NCBI GenBank assembly: GCA_964591175.1
Contig: CAZQAF010000014.1
Span: 1-59,061 of the forward strand
Direction of reading: 5' to 3'
Source: UBA11574 sp964591175
GTDB taxonomy: Bacteria > Desulfobacterota > Desulfobacteria > Desulfobacterales > UBA11574
Length of the DNA stretch: 59,061 bases
In this document: piece after piece, positions 24,928 through 33,699 of the stretch
Layout of the letters: each line of letters opens with the position of its first letter
How positions within the stretch are numbered: position 1 is the first letter of the stretch
Translations under genes and position numbers: made by a program
The notes under the pieces: model-generated
Seen by the model: the letters and a program-made list of their open reading frames with translations, nothing else
Told to the model about the DNA's origin: nothing
Databases searched by the model: none

Positions 24928-25925
24928 AATTTATTGATGAAGCCAAGATTACCGTGCGGTCCGGCAGCGGCGGCAAAGGATGTGTCAGCTTCAGGCGAGA
25001 AAAATTTGTGCCCCGCGGAGGACCGGACGGCGGCGCCGGCGGTAAGGGCGGCGATATTATTTTAAAAACGACTTCCAGGAAACGCACCCTTTACCATTTT
25101 AGATTTCAGAACCATTTCAAGGCCGAAAACGGCACCAACGGCCAGGGCAAGCAAAAGACCGGCAAAAACGGTCAAAATCTCATCATCGAACTCCCTCCGG
25201 GAACGTTAGTGTTTGATGCAGATACCGGACACCTTATCAAAGATCTCGTCAGCACTGACGAAACATTTGTCCTTTTAACCGGCGGCAGAGGCGGTCAGGG
25301 CAATACGAAATTCAAGACATCCACACATCGAACCCCCCGATTTGCCCAGCCCGGCGAACCCGGTGAAACCAAAACTTTAAAACTCGAGCTTAAGCTTTTA
25401 GCGGATGTCGGGATTATCGGCCTTCCCAATGCCGGCAAATCCACGCTCATTGCCGCTATCTCGTCCGCCCGCCCCAAGATCGGCAATTATCCGTTTACCA
25501 CATTGACCCCAAGTCTGGGAGTGGTCCGAATCAATGGCGCGGAACCTTTTATCGTCGCCGACATCCCCGGATTAATCAAAGGGGCGCATCAAGGAACCGG
25601 GCTCGGTACGAAATTTCTCAGGCACATCGAACGGACCCGGATTCTGGTTCATCTTATCGATGTTTCTGCCATTGATCCTGACGATCCGCTTTCCGGATAT
25701 GATACCATCAACCATGAACTCGCCATGCACAATGAAAAGCTTGCACAAAAGCCTCAAATTGTTGTACTTAATAAGATGGATCTTCCGGGAGCCCGCCAAA
25801 GGGCCGAAATTTTTCAATCCGCGCTAAAAATGAAAAAAACAATCTTAATATCTGCGCTGACCGGACAAGGGCTTGCTGAATTAACCACTCAGATTGTTCG
25901 GCGGTTGGACCGCGATGATGAATGA
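24924..25925 (+). CDS. obgE: Obg family GTPase
   Basis: A 333-residue Obg/CgtA. The Gly-rich Obg fold (GGKGCVSFRREKFVPRGGPDGG) occupies the first ~155 residues, followed by a G domain with GLPNAGKST (G1), DIPGLIKGA (G3) and NKMD (G4). It supports 50S assembly and stress control. The C-terminal domain of some Obg proteins is absent. The start is GTG, overlapping the rpmA stop. Confidence 0.96.
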   Translation: MKFIDEAKITVRSGSGGKGCVSFRREKFVPRGGPDGGAGGKGGDIILKTTSRKRTLYHFRFQNHFKAENGTNGQGKQKTGKNGQNLIIELPPGTLVFDADTGHLIKDLVSTDETFVLLTGGRGGQGNTKFKTSTHRTPRFAQPGEPGETKTLKLELKLLADVGIIGLPNAGKSTLIAAISSARPKIGNYPFTTLTPSLGVVRINGAEPFIVADIPGLIKGAHQGTGLGTKFLRHIERTRILVHLIDVSAIDPDDPLSGYDTINHELAMHNEKLAQKPQIVVLNKMDLPGARQRAEIFQSALKMKKTILISALTGQGLAELTTQIVRRLDRDDE

Positions 25926-27060
25926 AAATCGAACATTGATTATTGATACTGTTAAACGCGTAGTGGTGAAAGTCGGCAGCAATGTCTTGACCCAGGATCA
26001 TGGCTTGAACTTAAACGTCATGCGATCCATCAGCCGGCAAATCTGCAACTTGATTGACGCCGGAATCGAGATTATTCTGGTCTCTTCCGGGGCCATGGCT
26101 TCAGGGGTGAAAAAAATAGGCCTTGATAAACGTCCCGAAGAAATTCCCAAACGTCAGGCCGCGGCTGCCGTAGGACAGGCCGGGTTGATCATGGAATATG
26201 AAAAGGCTTTTGCCCGCTATCATAAAAAAGTCGCCCAGATCCTTTTGACCGGTGAAGACCTCAATAACCGCAAACGATATCTGAATGCCCGAAACACCCT
26301 TTGTATGCTGCTGTCATGGCATGTAGTTCCTATTATCAATGAAAATGACACCGTGATGGTGGAAGAAATTCAATTTGGAGACAACGACAACCTTGCGGCC
26401 ATGATTACGCTCTTGATGGATGCGGACATTCTGGTCAATCTGACGGATATCGACGGCCTTTATACGAAAAATCCCCTTACGAACGCCGACGCTGACTTCA
26501 TTCCCTTGGTCTCCGCTATCGGAGAAGATATTAAAAGGGTTGCCGGCGGTATTCCGGGCGCACTGGGCACCGGCGGCATGCTTAGTAAAATAAATGCCGC
26601 CAAAAAGGTTACCGCCGCGGGCATCCCGATGGTCATCGCTAACGGCGGCACATCCAATATCTTAAAAAAGATTTTCTCCGGTAAAGCAGTCGGAACGTTT
26701 TTTGCGCCAAAGCAGAAAAAGCTCAAAAGCCGGAAGTGCTGGATCGCCTTCACCCTGAAACCCAAAGGCGCTATCTTAATTGATAACGGCGCTGCCGCGG
26801 CAATCGTTAACAGAGGCAAAAGTCTTTTGCCGAGCGGTATTGTGGATGTCGAAGGTGAATTTGGCGTCGGTGCTCCGGTTCAATTCAAAAAAGCGGATAA
26901 AGAAATACTGGGGATCGGTCTTGTAAATTACAGTTCCGGCGATATTCGAAAAATCATGGGACTTCAATCGAACCAGATCCAAAACCGTCTGGGACATAAA
27001 CCCTTTGACGATGTGATTCATCGTGATAACCTGGTGGTTACTGCCGAATGCTGCGTGTGA
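25915..27060 (+). CDS. proB: Glutamate 5-kinase
   Basis: A 381-residue ProB with an amino-acid-kinase domain (VVVKVGSNVLT, SSGAMASG, NENDTV, DIDGLYT) and a C-terminal PUA domain (KGAILIDNGAAAAI...FGVGAPVQF). It phosphorylates glutamate for proline synthesis. The coding region overlaps the end of obgE; two adjacent ATGs (25915, 25918) are equally likely starts, and a longer frame from 25894 is not supported. Confidence 0.95.
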   Translation: MMNENRTLIIDTVKRVVVKVGSNVLTQDHGLNLNVMRSISRQICNLIDAGIEIILVSSGAMASGVKKIGLDKRPEEIPKRQAAAAVGQAGLIMEYEKAFARYHKKVAQILLTGEDLNNRKRYLNARNTLCMLLSWHVVPIINENDTVMVEEIQFGDNDNLAAMITLLMDADILVNLTDIDGLYTKNPLTNADADFIPLVSAIGEDIKRVAGGIPGALGTGGMLSKINAAKKVTAAGIPMVIANGGTSNILKKIFSGKAVGTFFAPKQKKLKSRKCWIAFTLKPKGAILIDNGAAAAIVNRGKSLLPSGIVDVEGEFGVGAPVQFKKADKEILGIGLVNYSSGDIRKIMGLQSNQIQNRLGHKPFDDVIHRDNLVVTAECCV

Positions 27061-27103
27061 TAATCAGCTATCGAATTTTTTTGATTTTTAAAGGAAAAAT
27101 ATA

Positions 27104-28360
27104 ATGACCATCGAAACTACCATTGTAAACATGGCCAAGTCTGCCCGGACAGCAGCCGCGAAAATGGCCGGGTGCGGTTCAAACCGGAAAAATGCCGCGC
27201 TCATCGCCATGGCCGATGAAATAGAAAGCGAAGCATCGACGATTAAAGAAGCCAACCAAATGGATCTTGCACGGGCAAAAGAAATGGGCCTTTCCCCTGC
27301 CATGATCGACCGGCTCGCGGTGTCGGATGCAACCATTCAATCCATGGCCAAAGGGCTGCGGGAAGTGGCCGGTCTCAATGATCCTGTGGGCACTTACGGG
27401 AAAACATGCCGAAGACCCAATGGGTTGGAAGTGACGAAAATGCGTATACCCATCGGCGTTATCGGCATCATTTACGAATCACGGCCCAATGTCACCATCG
27501 ATGCCGCCGGCCTCTGCCTCAAAGCCGGCAATGCCGTCATCTTAAGAGGCGGCTCCGAGGCCCTTCATTCGAATCAGACCCTTGCCCGGATTATCGCACA
27601 GGTCCTCGGTGAATCCGGCCTTCCCGAAACCGCCGTACAAATCGTTCCTGTCAGAGATCGGGAGGCCGTCAATATTTTACTGAAACAGGATGAATTTATC
27701 GACTTGATTATTCCTCGCGGCGGAGAAGGGTTGATCCGTTTTGTCGTATCGCATTCCACCATACCGGTGCTGAAACATTACAAAGGCGTGTGTCATGTGT
27801 ATGTGGATGAAGGCGCTGATCCGGACATGGCCGAAGAAATTTGCTTCAATGCCAAGGTCCAGCGCCCGGGGGTGTGCAATGCCATGGAAACACTGCTTGT
27901 GCATCGATCCATCGCCCAAGCGTTTTTTCCGAAAATGGCAGAACGGCTGGTTCGTGCCGGTGTTGAAATCAGGGGGTGTCCTGAAACATGCAACATTCTG
28001 CCGCAAGCAAAAAAAGCAGAAGAAGCGGACTGGCCCGAAGAATATCTCGATCTTATACTGGCCGTCCGGGTGGTCGAGGATATGGATCAGGCTATTTCCC
28101 ACATTTCAACATACGGTTCGAAACACACGGAAGCCATCGTAACACGCGATTATAAACGGGCCAAACGGTTTGTGCGCGAAGTCGATTCTTCGGTGGTGCT
28201 GGTCAATGCCTCCACGCGCTTCAACGACGGCGGTGAACTGGGACTCGGTGCCGAAATCGGCATCAGCACTTCTAAGCTCCATGCTTTTGGCCCCATGGGG
28301 GTGGAAGAACTCACCACCACCAAATTTGTCGTCTTTGGAGATGGGCAGATAAGATCTTAG
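27104..28360 (+). CDS. proA: Gamma-glutamyl phosphate reductase
   Basis: A 418-residue ALDH-superfamily enzyme with the catalytic Cys in QRPGVCNAMETLL and the conserved IYESRPNVTIDAAGLCLK block. It reduces gamma-glutamyl phosphate to the semialdehyde, the step after ProB. AAAGGAAA precedes the ATG. It follows proB closely, completing the ProBA pair. Confidence 0.96.
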   Translation: MTIETTIVNMAKSARTAAAKMAGCGSNRKNAALIAMADEIESEASTIKEANQMDLARAKEMGLSPAMIDRLAVSDATIQSMAKGLREVAGLNDPVGTYGKTCRRPNGLEVTKMRIPIGVIGIIYESRPNVTIDAAGLCLKAGNAVILRGGSEALHSNQTLARIIAQVLGESGLPETAVQIVPVRDREAVNILLKQDEFIDLIIPRGGEGLIRFVVSHSTIPVLKHYKGVCHVYVDEGADPDMAEEICFNAKVQRPGVCNAMETLLVHRSIAQAFFPKMAERLVRAGVEIRGCPETCNILPQAKKAEEADWPEEYLDLILAVRVVEDMDQAISHISTYGSKHTEAIVTRDYKRAKRFVREVDSSVVLVNASTRFNDGGELGLGAEIGISTSKLHAFGPMGVEELTTTKFVVFGDGQIRS

Positions 28361-28389
28361 CCCGGCCAAGTAAAAACATAGGGGAATTT

Positions 28390-29058
28390 TTGAAACATAT
28401 AGGACTTTTCGGAGGTACGTTCAATCCAATTCATTTAGGGCATGTCCGGGTTATTCGGGAAGTAAAATCGGGTTTTGACCTGGATGAAATTCTGATTATC
28501 CCCACAGCACTCCCCCCGCATAAGAAATCAGAAAACGTGATAGACGCAAAAGACCGGCTTGAAATGATCCGGCTTGCATTTTCAAACGATCCGGATTATG
28601 TAATTTCCGATGTGGAACTGAAACGCTCAGGGCCTTCCTATACCATCGATACGGTTCGGTATTTCACGACGATGTTCCCCGAAAGCACCAAACTTTACCT
28701 CATCATGGGGCTGGATGCTTTTTTAGAAATAGATACCTGGAAATCCTATAAAGAACTTTTCCTGTTGATTCCCTTTATCGTTATGTTTCGAAAATTTGGC
28801 GCAAAAGACGGTCAGACATCGGGATCAGAATCTGTAGGAAATTATCTCCGGTCCAGAATTTCGAAGGGATACACGTTTTCCGGTTCTCAATCGACTTATA
28901 TTCATAACCAAAAACAACCGGTTTTTGTTTTCGATGTCTCGCCTGTGGATATTTCATCCACAACCATTCGCGAACATATCAAAAAAGGGATTTCAATCAA
29001 GCATCTGGTACCTGAAATTATTGAGGATTTTATAAAAACCAAAGGACTTTATCTATGA
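28390..29058 (+). CDS. nadD: Nicotinate-nucleotide adenylyltransferase
   Basis: A 222-residue nucleotidyltransferase with GGTFNPIHLGHVRV at the N-terminus and the SSTTIREHI (SxTxxR) motif near the C-terminus. It adenylylates nicotinate mononucleotide in NAD synthesis. The likely start is TTG (28390). The stop overlaps the rsfS start by ATGA, the usual nadD-rsfS pairing. Confidence 0.93.
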   Translation: MKHIGLFGGTFNPIHLGHVRVIREVKSGFDLDEILIIPTALPPHKKSENVIDAKDRLEMIRLAFSNDPDYVISDVELKRSGPSYTIDTVRYFTTMFPESTKLYLIMGLDAFLEIDTWKSYKELFLLIPFIVMFRKFGAKDGQTSGSESVGNYLRSRISKGYTFSGSQSTYIHNQKQPVFVFDVSPVDISSTTIREHIKKGISIKHLVPEIIEDFIKTKGLYL

Positions 29059-29411
29059 CGGATACGCCCAAGTCTCCTCCGGACACCGATCTTGATCTTT
29101 ATATCCAAGCTGTTTTGGGGAAAAAAGCAATAAACCCGGTGGTTCTTGATGTCCGGGGATTAACATCTGTTTCCGATTTTTTTATTATCTGCAGCGGCCG
29201 TTCCAATCGTCAGGTGTTAGCCATTGCGGATGATATTCAGGTAAAATTGAAAAAACATGGTATAAAACCGATGAGTGTCGAAGGCAAAAAGGAAGGTCAC
29301 TGGGCTTTACTGGATTACGGTCATATGGTTATTCACGTTTTTTACGAACCGGTTCGCACGTTTTACGACCTTGAAGGCCTCTGGATCGATGCAAAAAGAA
29401 TAAAAATTTGA
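29055..29411 (+). CDS. rsfS: Ribosome silencing factor RsfS
   Basis: A 118-residue RsfS/Iojap protein (VLDVRGLTSVSDFFIICSGRSNRQVLAIAD, then GHWALLDYGHMVIHVF). It binds L14 on the 50S subunit and blocks subunit joining under starvation. It overlaps nadD by four bases and ends the operon. Confidence 0.95.
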   Translation: MTDTPKSPPDTDLDLYIQAVLGKKAINPVVLDVRGLTSVSDFFIICSGRSNRQVLAIADDIQVKLKKHGIKPMSVEGKKEGHWALLDYGHMVIHVFYEPVRTFYDLEGLWIDAKRIKI

Positions 29412-29502
29412 TGAATTCGCCTTTTACGAATTTATCAAATTTAAAATTTTACTTTTTTCCAAGCAACTGATGGCAGTCATCCAAGGTATTTCATTCTCTT
29501 TG

Positions 29503-30180
29503 TTATTTCCCTGCAACATCTTGCCCGCAGTGTTTACAGATTTTGGCTCTTTTCTTTATGATCTCCGCGCAAAAAGGACATTCACGAGTGAAATGTCGTT
29601 CGTGGATCTTTTTCACGGATGCATCGACTTGTTTCTGAATAATTTCATTCCCGAATCTGGCAATCTTTATGGGTTCTATGGCTTCAAGCTCTCCGATATC
29701 GCCGACCATTTCCGCCGCTTTTAACCGGACCCGCTGGGGTTGGGCCCCGTCGAGAAGCAGCGTTACCACCGTAACGGAATCTTTGGACACATAGGCGTCC
29801 GCAAGTATGGAAAACCCTATCTTGGTTTTTTCTTTTAACATTTCCTGCTCGGCCAAGACCTGTTCGTCAACGATCTGTCCCGTGCCTCCCATCGGGCTGA
29901 ATACGGGTATATATTGAAACTGCTTCGTGCCCGGATAGTTTATGCACCGGTAAGATGCACATTGAGAATAATTTTCCTCCATATTTTGCCATCCCCGGAC
30001 ATAGAGAGAACATTCGTCGTTGAAACAAACAAACAGGTAAGGCGTTCCCCACCCAAGACCGTCGGAAAAATCAAAGGGAGGAACCTCCCATATCGTCATC
30101 ACGGCGCCACAGTGGGGGCACAGGGGTTTTTCCTGACTGAGTACTTTTTCCAAAACTTGCTCTTTGGTTTCAAAGGCCAT
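29503..30180 (-). CDS. Double zinc-ribbon protein of unknown function
   Basis: A 225-residue soluble protein. An N-terminal ribbon uses CPHC (21-24) and a Cys pair in CFNDEC (52-57). The C-terminus has a second ribbon with CPFC and CKHCG. Between them a helical stretch (LLLDGAQPQRVRLKAAEMVGDIGELEAIEPI) resembles a HEAT-like repeat. A GGAGGATAATCA ribosome site supports the start. I do not recognise a named family and cannot propose a partner; it is monocistronic and convergent with rsfS. Confidence 0.75.
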   Translation of the reverse strand: MAFETKEQVLEKVLSQEKPLCPHCGAVMTIWEVPPFDFSDGLGWGTPYLFVCFNDECSLYVRGWQNMEENYSQCASYRCINYPGTKQFQYIPVFSPMGGTGQIVDEQVLAEQEMLKEKTKIGFSILADAYVSKDSVTVVTLLLDGAQPQRVRLKAAEMVGDIGELEAIEPIKIARFGNEIIQKQVDASVKKIHERHFTRECPFCAEIIKKRAKICKHCGQDVAGK

Positions 30181-30409
30181 TGATTATCCTCCGATTCATT
30201 GAATATAAAAGTCGGTTTTGTGCAAAATCCTCGCTGATTTCAATTTCAAGTATTCCAAACTCTAACTATTACCATTAAATATTGATTTGCAACACATTAT
30301 TATGTTGTATGGATCATCCTTTTTTGCGATTGTATGATAGTTTTAAAATCGAGATAAAATCATCGTGACCATAAGGATCAGACGATATTTAAACGGGAGG
30401 TGACGGTCG

Positions 30410-30940
30410 ATGAACGAAATTCGGTTGCGGATAGGGTTGTATATACAGCTGCTGCTCATTCCTTTGGTGATTCTGATCGCCTGGAGCACGGATAGTCATG
30501 GCGGTGGGAAAAAGAAAATTCAAAAAGATGCATGCGCACTCGTAACCCAGGATGAGATAGACAGCCTGTTTTCGGCGCCCGTGGGCCCCGGGCGTTCCGT
30601 CGCCAGCATTTCCGGCTTCCCGGAATGTGTATGGCCTGCCAAAGGCGTGCCAAAATTTATGCTTCACATCCTGCCTTCCTCATCCGGTAAAATTACTGAG
30701 GCCATCAACCCCGGTCAAGGATACCGGGTTTATAATATCAAAGGACTCCGTGGTGAAGCGGCGGTGGCGATTCAGCAAGCAAATCCCAAGTACGGCATAA
30801 AAGAGGGCGTTGCCATATTCGCAATCAGAGCAAAGAATTTTACCCTGTCCTTCAGTCCTGTCAACCTGGACATACAAGAAGGTTCTCCGAAATTCGAAGT
30901 GTTGAAAAAAATTGCCGACAAGGCGTCGGGAAGAATTTAA
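30410..30940 (+). CDS. Small exported or membrane-anchored protein, function unknown
   Basis: A 176-residue protein with an N-terminal hydrophobic segment (about 9-26) acting as signal or anchor, then a Gly/Lys linker. The mature part starts DACALVTQDEIDSLFSAPVG and includes CVWP, a pattern reminiscent of DUF3558-like secreted proteins with a Cys pair. GGGAGGTGA precedes the ATG. Its stop codon overlaps the stop of the convergent AOR gene. Confidence 0.65.
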   Translation: MNEIRLRIGLYIQLLLIPLVILIAWSTDSHGGGKKKIQKDACALVTQDEIDSLFSAPVGPGRSVASISGFPECVWPAKGVPKFMLHILPSSSGKITEAINPGQGYRVYNIKGLRGEAAVAIQQANPKYGIKEGVAIFAIRAKNFTLSFSPVNLDIQEGSPKFEVLKKIADKASGRI

Positions 30941-32757
30941 GCACGCGTAAGCGCCTGATCTGATTGTATTTGTTCATGAGATAATGGTACATTTTGCTCC
31001 GGGATCCCGTTTTCATCCCAGCCGCGAAGGGCATAGTAATCTTTGAGCATTGCCGCCAAATCTGTTTCATTGACGACATGCCCTGTTTTTAGCATTTCTT
31101 TGTAAAAGCGACGGGGAAGTCGATCATCTTCAGGCAAGAGCCCTTCCCGGAGGTTAAAGCAGCGCGTCAGCGAAGAGAGCTCCGAAGCGATTTTCTGCAA
31201 TACCGCTTTGTCCGATTTTAAACCGGTGGTCATTTCAATGATCTGCCCCAGACGGTCCCAAGGATAGATATCTCTGAAAAACCGGCATAAAATAAGTGTA
31301 TCCATAAGAATCAGGCGGTCTTCGAAGTCGATCATCAGTTCGGCCTTGCCGTTTACGGCGTCAGGATCGATCATCCCTTTTAATTCGGGATTGTGAAACG
31401 TCGCTCTCAGGTGGCAGGCACCCCGGTCCGAGACGCAAAATGCCAACCCGCTGCCCTTGAGTACCCTGGGATCATAACCCGGCGGCTCAAGCCCTTTCAC
31501 GTGCACTGCCGCATCCTCCATATCCCAAACCTTTGCCGCATATTTAATTCCCCGGGCCAGAATGTCACCGATGCCCTGTCTGCCTGCAACTTTTTTAAGC
31601 AAACCGGCAATGGCATCGACATCACCGTAGTCGATCCTGAGATCGACTTTTTTCCTTTTCGCTGCTTCAATGGTCAACCCGCAGAGATTCCCTGCAGATA
31701 TGGTATCCATGCCCAGACGGTCACAAACATCGTTTAAATACGCAATTTCCTCGATGCTGTCGATCATGCAAAGCCCGCCAAAGGCAAATATGGTCTCATA
31801 TTCGGGCCCTTCGATCCTCAGGCCGGCATGGCGGCCGTTTATCACCGTGGTCATTCTGCCGCATGCGATAAAGCACTTTGCGCAGGCCCTCGGCTGAACA
31901 CGGCACTGACGGTGCAGGGCCTCGGCACTGATATTTTCCCATCGATCGAAAAAACTTTCCGACCAGTATTTCGTCGGAAACGCCCGCGATTGGTTAGTGG
32001 TTTTTACCATGTTGGGCGTCCCCATTTTTTTTAAAGTTTTGGCCACAGGATGATCTCTCGATTCATGAGCAATTTCTCTGGAAAAATGTTTCACCGCTTT
32101 CGTGTCGAAAAGAAGGCGCCTTTGGTCGCCCATAAACACGACGGCCTTGAGATGTTTCGATCCCATTACCGCTCCGACCCCGGTTCTTCCTGCGGACCGC
32201 CAGTAGTCATTTTCGATGACCGAAAATCGAATCCGGTTTTCTCCGGCGGGTCCGATGACAACGGCGCCTGATTTTTCCGTTCCGGAACCCGCAGCGCCGA
32301 ACCTCTGGTTCACGGTATCTTCGGTTTCATAGGTGTCCATGCCCCATATACCGGCCGCATCGAAAAATTCGGCACCTTCGGGATGCACCAGCACCACCGT
32401 AGGGCGCCGGGCTTTGCCGGTGATGACGATGGCGTCGAACCCCGATGAATCCACAGCTTCCGGGACTTTTCCGCCGGCATAGGATTCGGAATAAAAACCG
32501 GTCTGAGGCGACTTTGTAAAGACGCCGTACCGGCTCGATCCCCATATCCTGCTGTTGGTAACGGGCCCGGTGGCAAAAATCAGGTGGTTGTCCGGCGATA
32601 ATGGATCGACGCCCGGAGGGTTTAAAACATAAAGAAGATAGGACGCCAGGCCTTTCCCGCCAAGATACCGCTCAAGTATGCTGTCGCTTAGCGAAAGGAT
32701 ATTATATTTTTCTTCGGTCAGGTTTATGTTGATATATCTGCCGTAGAAGCCCTTCAT
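30937..32757 (-). CDS. Aldehyde:ferredoxin oxidoreductase family protein
   Basis: A 606-residue tungstopterin enzyme of the AOR family. It starts GFYGRYININLT, has the cofactor-binding GPVTNSRIWGSSRYGVFTKSP (64-84) and RTGVGAVMGSKHLKA (191-205). The [4Fe-4S] cysteines C292, C295 and C299 (CAKCFIAC) are followed by a distal Cys in TLILCRFF. AORs interconvert aldehydes and carboxylates using ferredoxin. No separate ferredoxin-like or MoaD-like partner is adjacent. The substrate cannot be predicted. Confidence 0.95.
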   Translation of the reverse strand: MKGFYGRYININLTEEKYNILSLSDSILERYLGGKGLASYLLYVLNPPGVDPLSPDNHLIFATGPVTNSRIWGSSRYGVFTKSPQTGFYSESYAGGKVPEAVDSSGFDAIVITGKARRPTVVLVHPEGAEFFDAAGIWGMDTYETEDTVNQRFGAAGSGTEKSGAVVIGPAGENRIRFSVIENDYWRSAGRTGVGAVMGSKHLKAVVFMGDQRRLLFDTKAVKHFSREIAHESRDHPVAKTLKKMGTPNMVKTTNQSRAFPTKYWSESFFDRWENISAEALHRQCRVQPRACAKCFIACGRMTTVINGRHAGLRIEGPEYETIFAFGGLCMIDSIEEIAYLNDVCDRLGMDTISAGNLCGLTIEAAKRKKVDLRIDYGDVDAIAGLLKKVAGRQGIGDILARGIKYAAKVWDMEDAAVHVKGLEPPGYDPRVLKGSGLAFCVSDRGACHLRATFHNPELKGMIDPDAVNGKAELMIDFEDRLILMDTLILCRFFRDIYPWDRLGQIIEMTTGLKSDKAVLQKIASELSSLTRCFNLREGLLPEDDRLPRRFYKEMLKTGHVVNETDLAAMLKDYYALRGWDENGIPEQNVPLSHEQIQSDQALTRA

Positions 32758-33276
32758 TGCGGATTCTCCAATCAGCCAAATCTTGCTTTACTTTCAAAGT
32801 GATAACAGCGCCGGATTATGGCACAACCATCAAGGGTTGTAAAGCCTTGCGCACCTTATAACAGAATCATTAAGGACAAGTTCTTTTTATCTCGGTGCAG
32901 CGGAGCGACGGCTTGTGTCTCTTTTCAACCGAATGACTGTCTGAAGGGCTTTAGCACGCGTTAGCCCGAACCGAATAAAATGATGCCTCGAACAATGAGG
33001 GGTATAATTGGGCGACAAAATATTCTAAACAACTCAGGCACGGTTCGGGCTTTCGGGTGCTTAATCACAAGTTTCAGTCGGTTGAAAAGAGACACAAGCC
33101 GTCGCGGAGCGTTTGTATCATATTCAAATACCTGTGCCCGTTAGAATCTCCGTTTCACAATTGACACATCTCTGCCTTTTTTCTAAAATTATAATCGGTT
33201 GTTTTTTTATCCATCGACAACACGACAAGCAGCCAAGGACAGCGTCAACGGCTGACAGATAATAAGGAGGTAAAAA
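32758..33276. other. Gene-free region upstream of AOR, dominated by a palindrome
   Basis: Between the divergent AOR and zinc-protein genes. Most of it is the inverted repeat listed separately. No coding sequence was supported. Confidence 0.5.
32906..33104. repeat. ~200-bp imperfect palindrome with perfect 27-bp arms
   Basis: Bases 32906-32932 are the exact reverse complement of 33078-33104 (27 of 27). Inside, gcccgaaccg (32964-32973) is the reverse complement of 33041-33050, and the stretches between are partly matching. The centre (about 32974-33040) is single-copy. It could be a MITE-like repeat or a very long RNA hairpin. Confidence 0.8.
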
Positions 33277-33636
33277 ATGAAATGTGATCGATGTTCGGAA
33301 AGCATCAGCGCCGGAGAAGAAAAGGAGCATCACGGACAGGTTTTGTGCGAAGACTGTTATATGGATGCGTTGTCACCGGCCAAAGCATGCGACCCGTGGG
33401 CCGTGCACAGCGCCCAGTCCTTTGCAAAATCCAAAGGCGGATCCGTGGAACTCAATGAGACCCAGAAAAATATCTTGCGTCTGTTAGAGGAGACAGGCGG
33501 CGCCGAACCCAAAGACATCATCCATCAGCTCGGCATCAATACTGCGGATCTCGAAAGAGAAGTTGCGTCGCTCCGACATATGGAGAAGTTAAGGGGCGAA
33601 CTCAGAGACGGGAAAAAATATTTAATGCTCTGGTAA
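33277..33636 (+). CDS. Small treble-clef zinc protein with winged-helix-like C-terminus
   Basis: A 119-residue protein. The first 26 residues have a LIM-like zinc site (CDRC at 3-6 and CEDC at 24-27). A linker with PWAVHSAQSFAK follows. Residues 57-119 look like a winged-helix DNA-binding unit (ETQKNILRLLEETGGAEPKD, then LGINTADLEREVASLRHMEKL). AAGGAGG precedes the ATG. It may regulate neighbouring genes, but no target is evident. It has no name I can assign. Confidence 0.7.
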   Translation: MKCDRCSESISAGEEKEHHGQVLCEDCYMDALSPAKACDPWAVHSAQSFAKSKGGSVELNETQKNILRLLEETGGAEPKDIIHQLGINTADLEREVASLRHMEKLRGELRDGKKYLMLW

Positions 33637-33699
33637 GCGATTACGTACTTTCTTGTACGCATTCAGGGGGTGCGCTTGCCCCGTCAGGAACGTGCCTCA

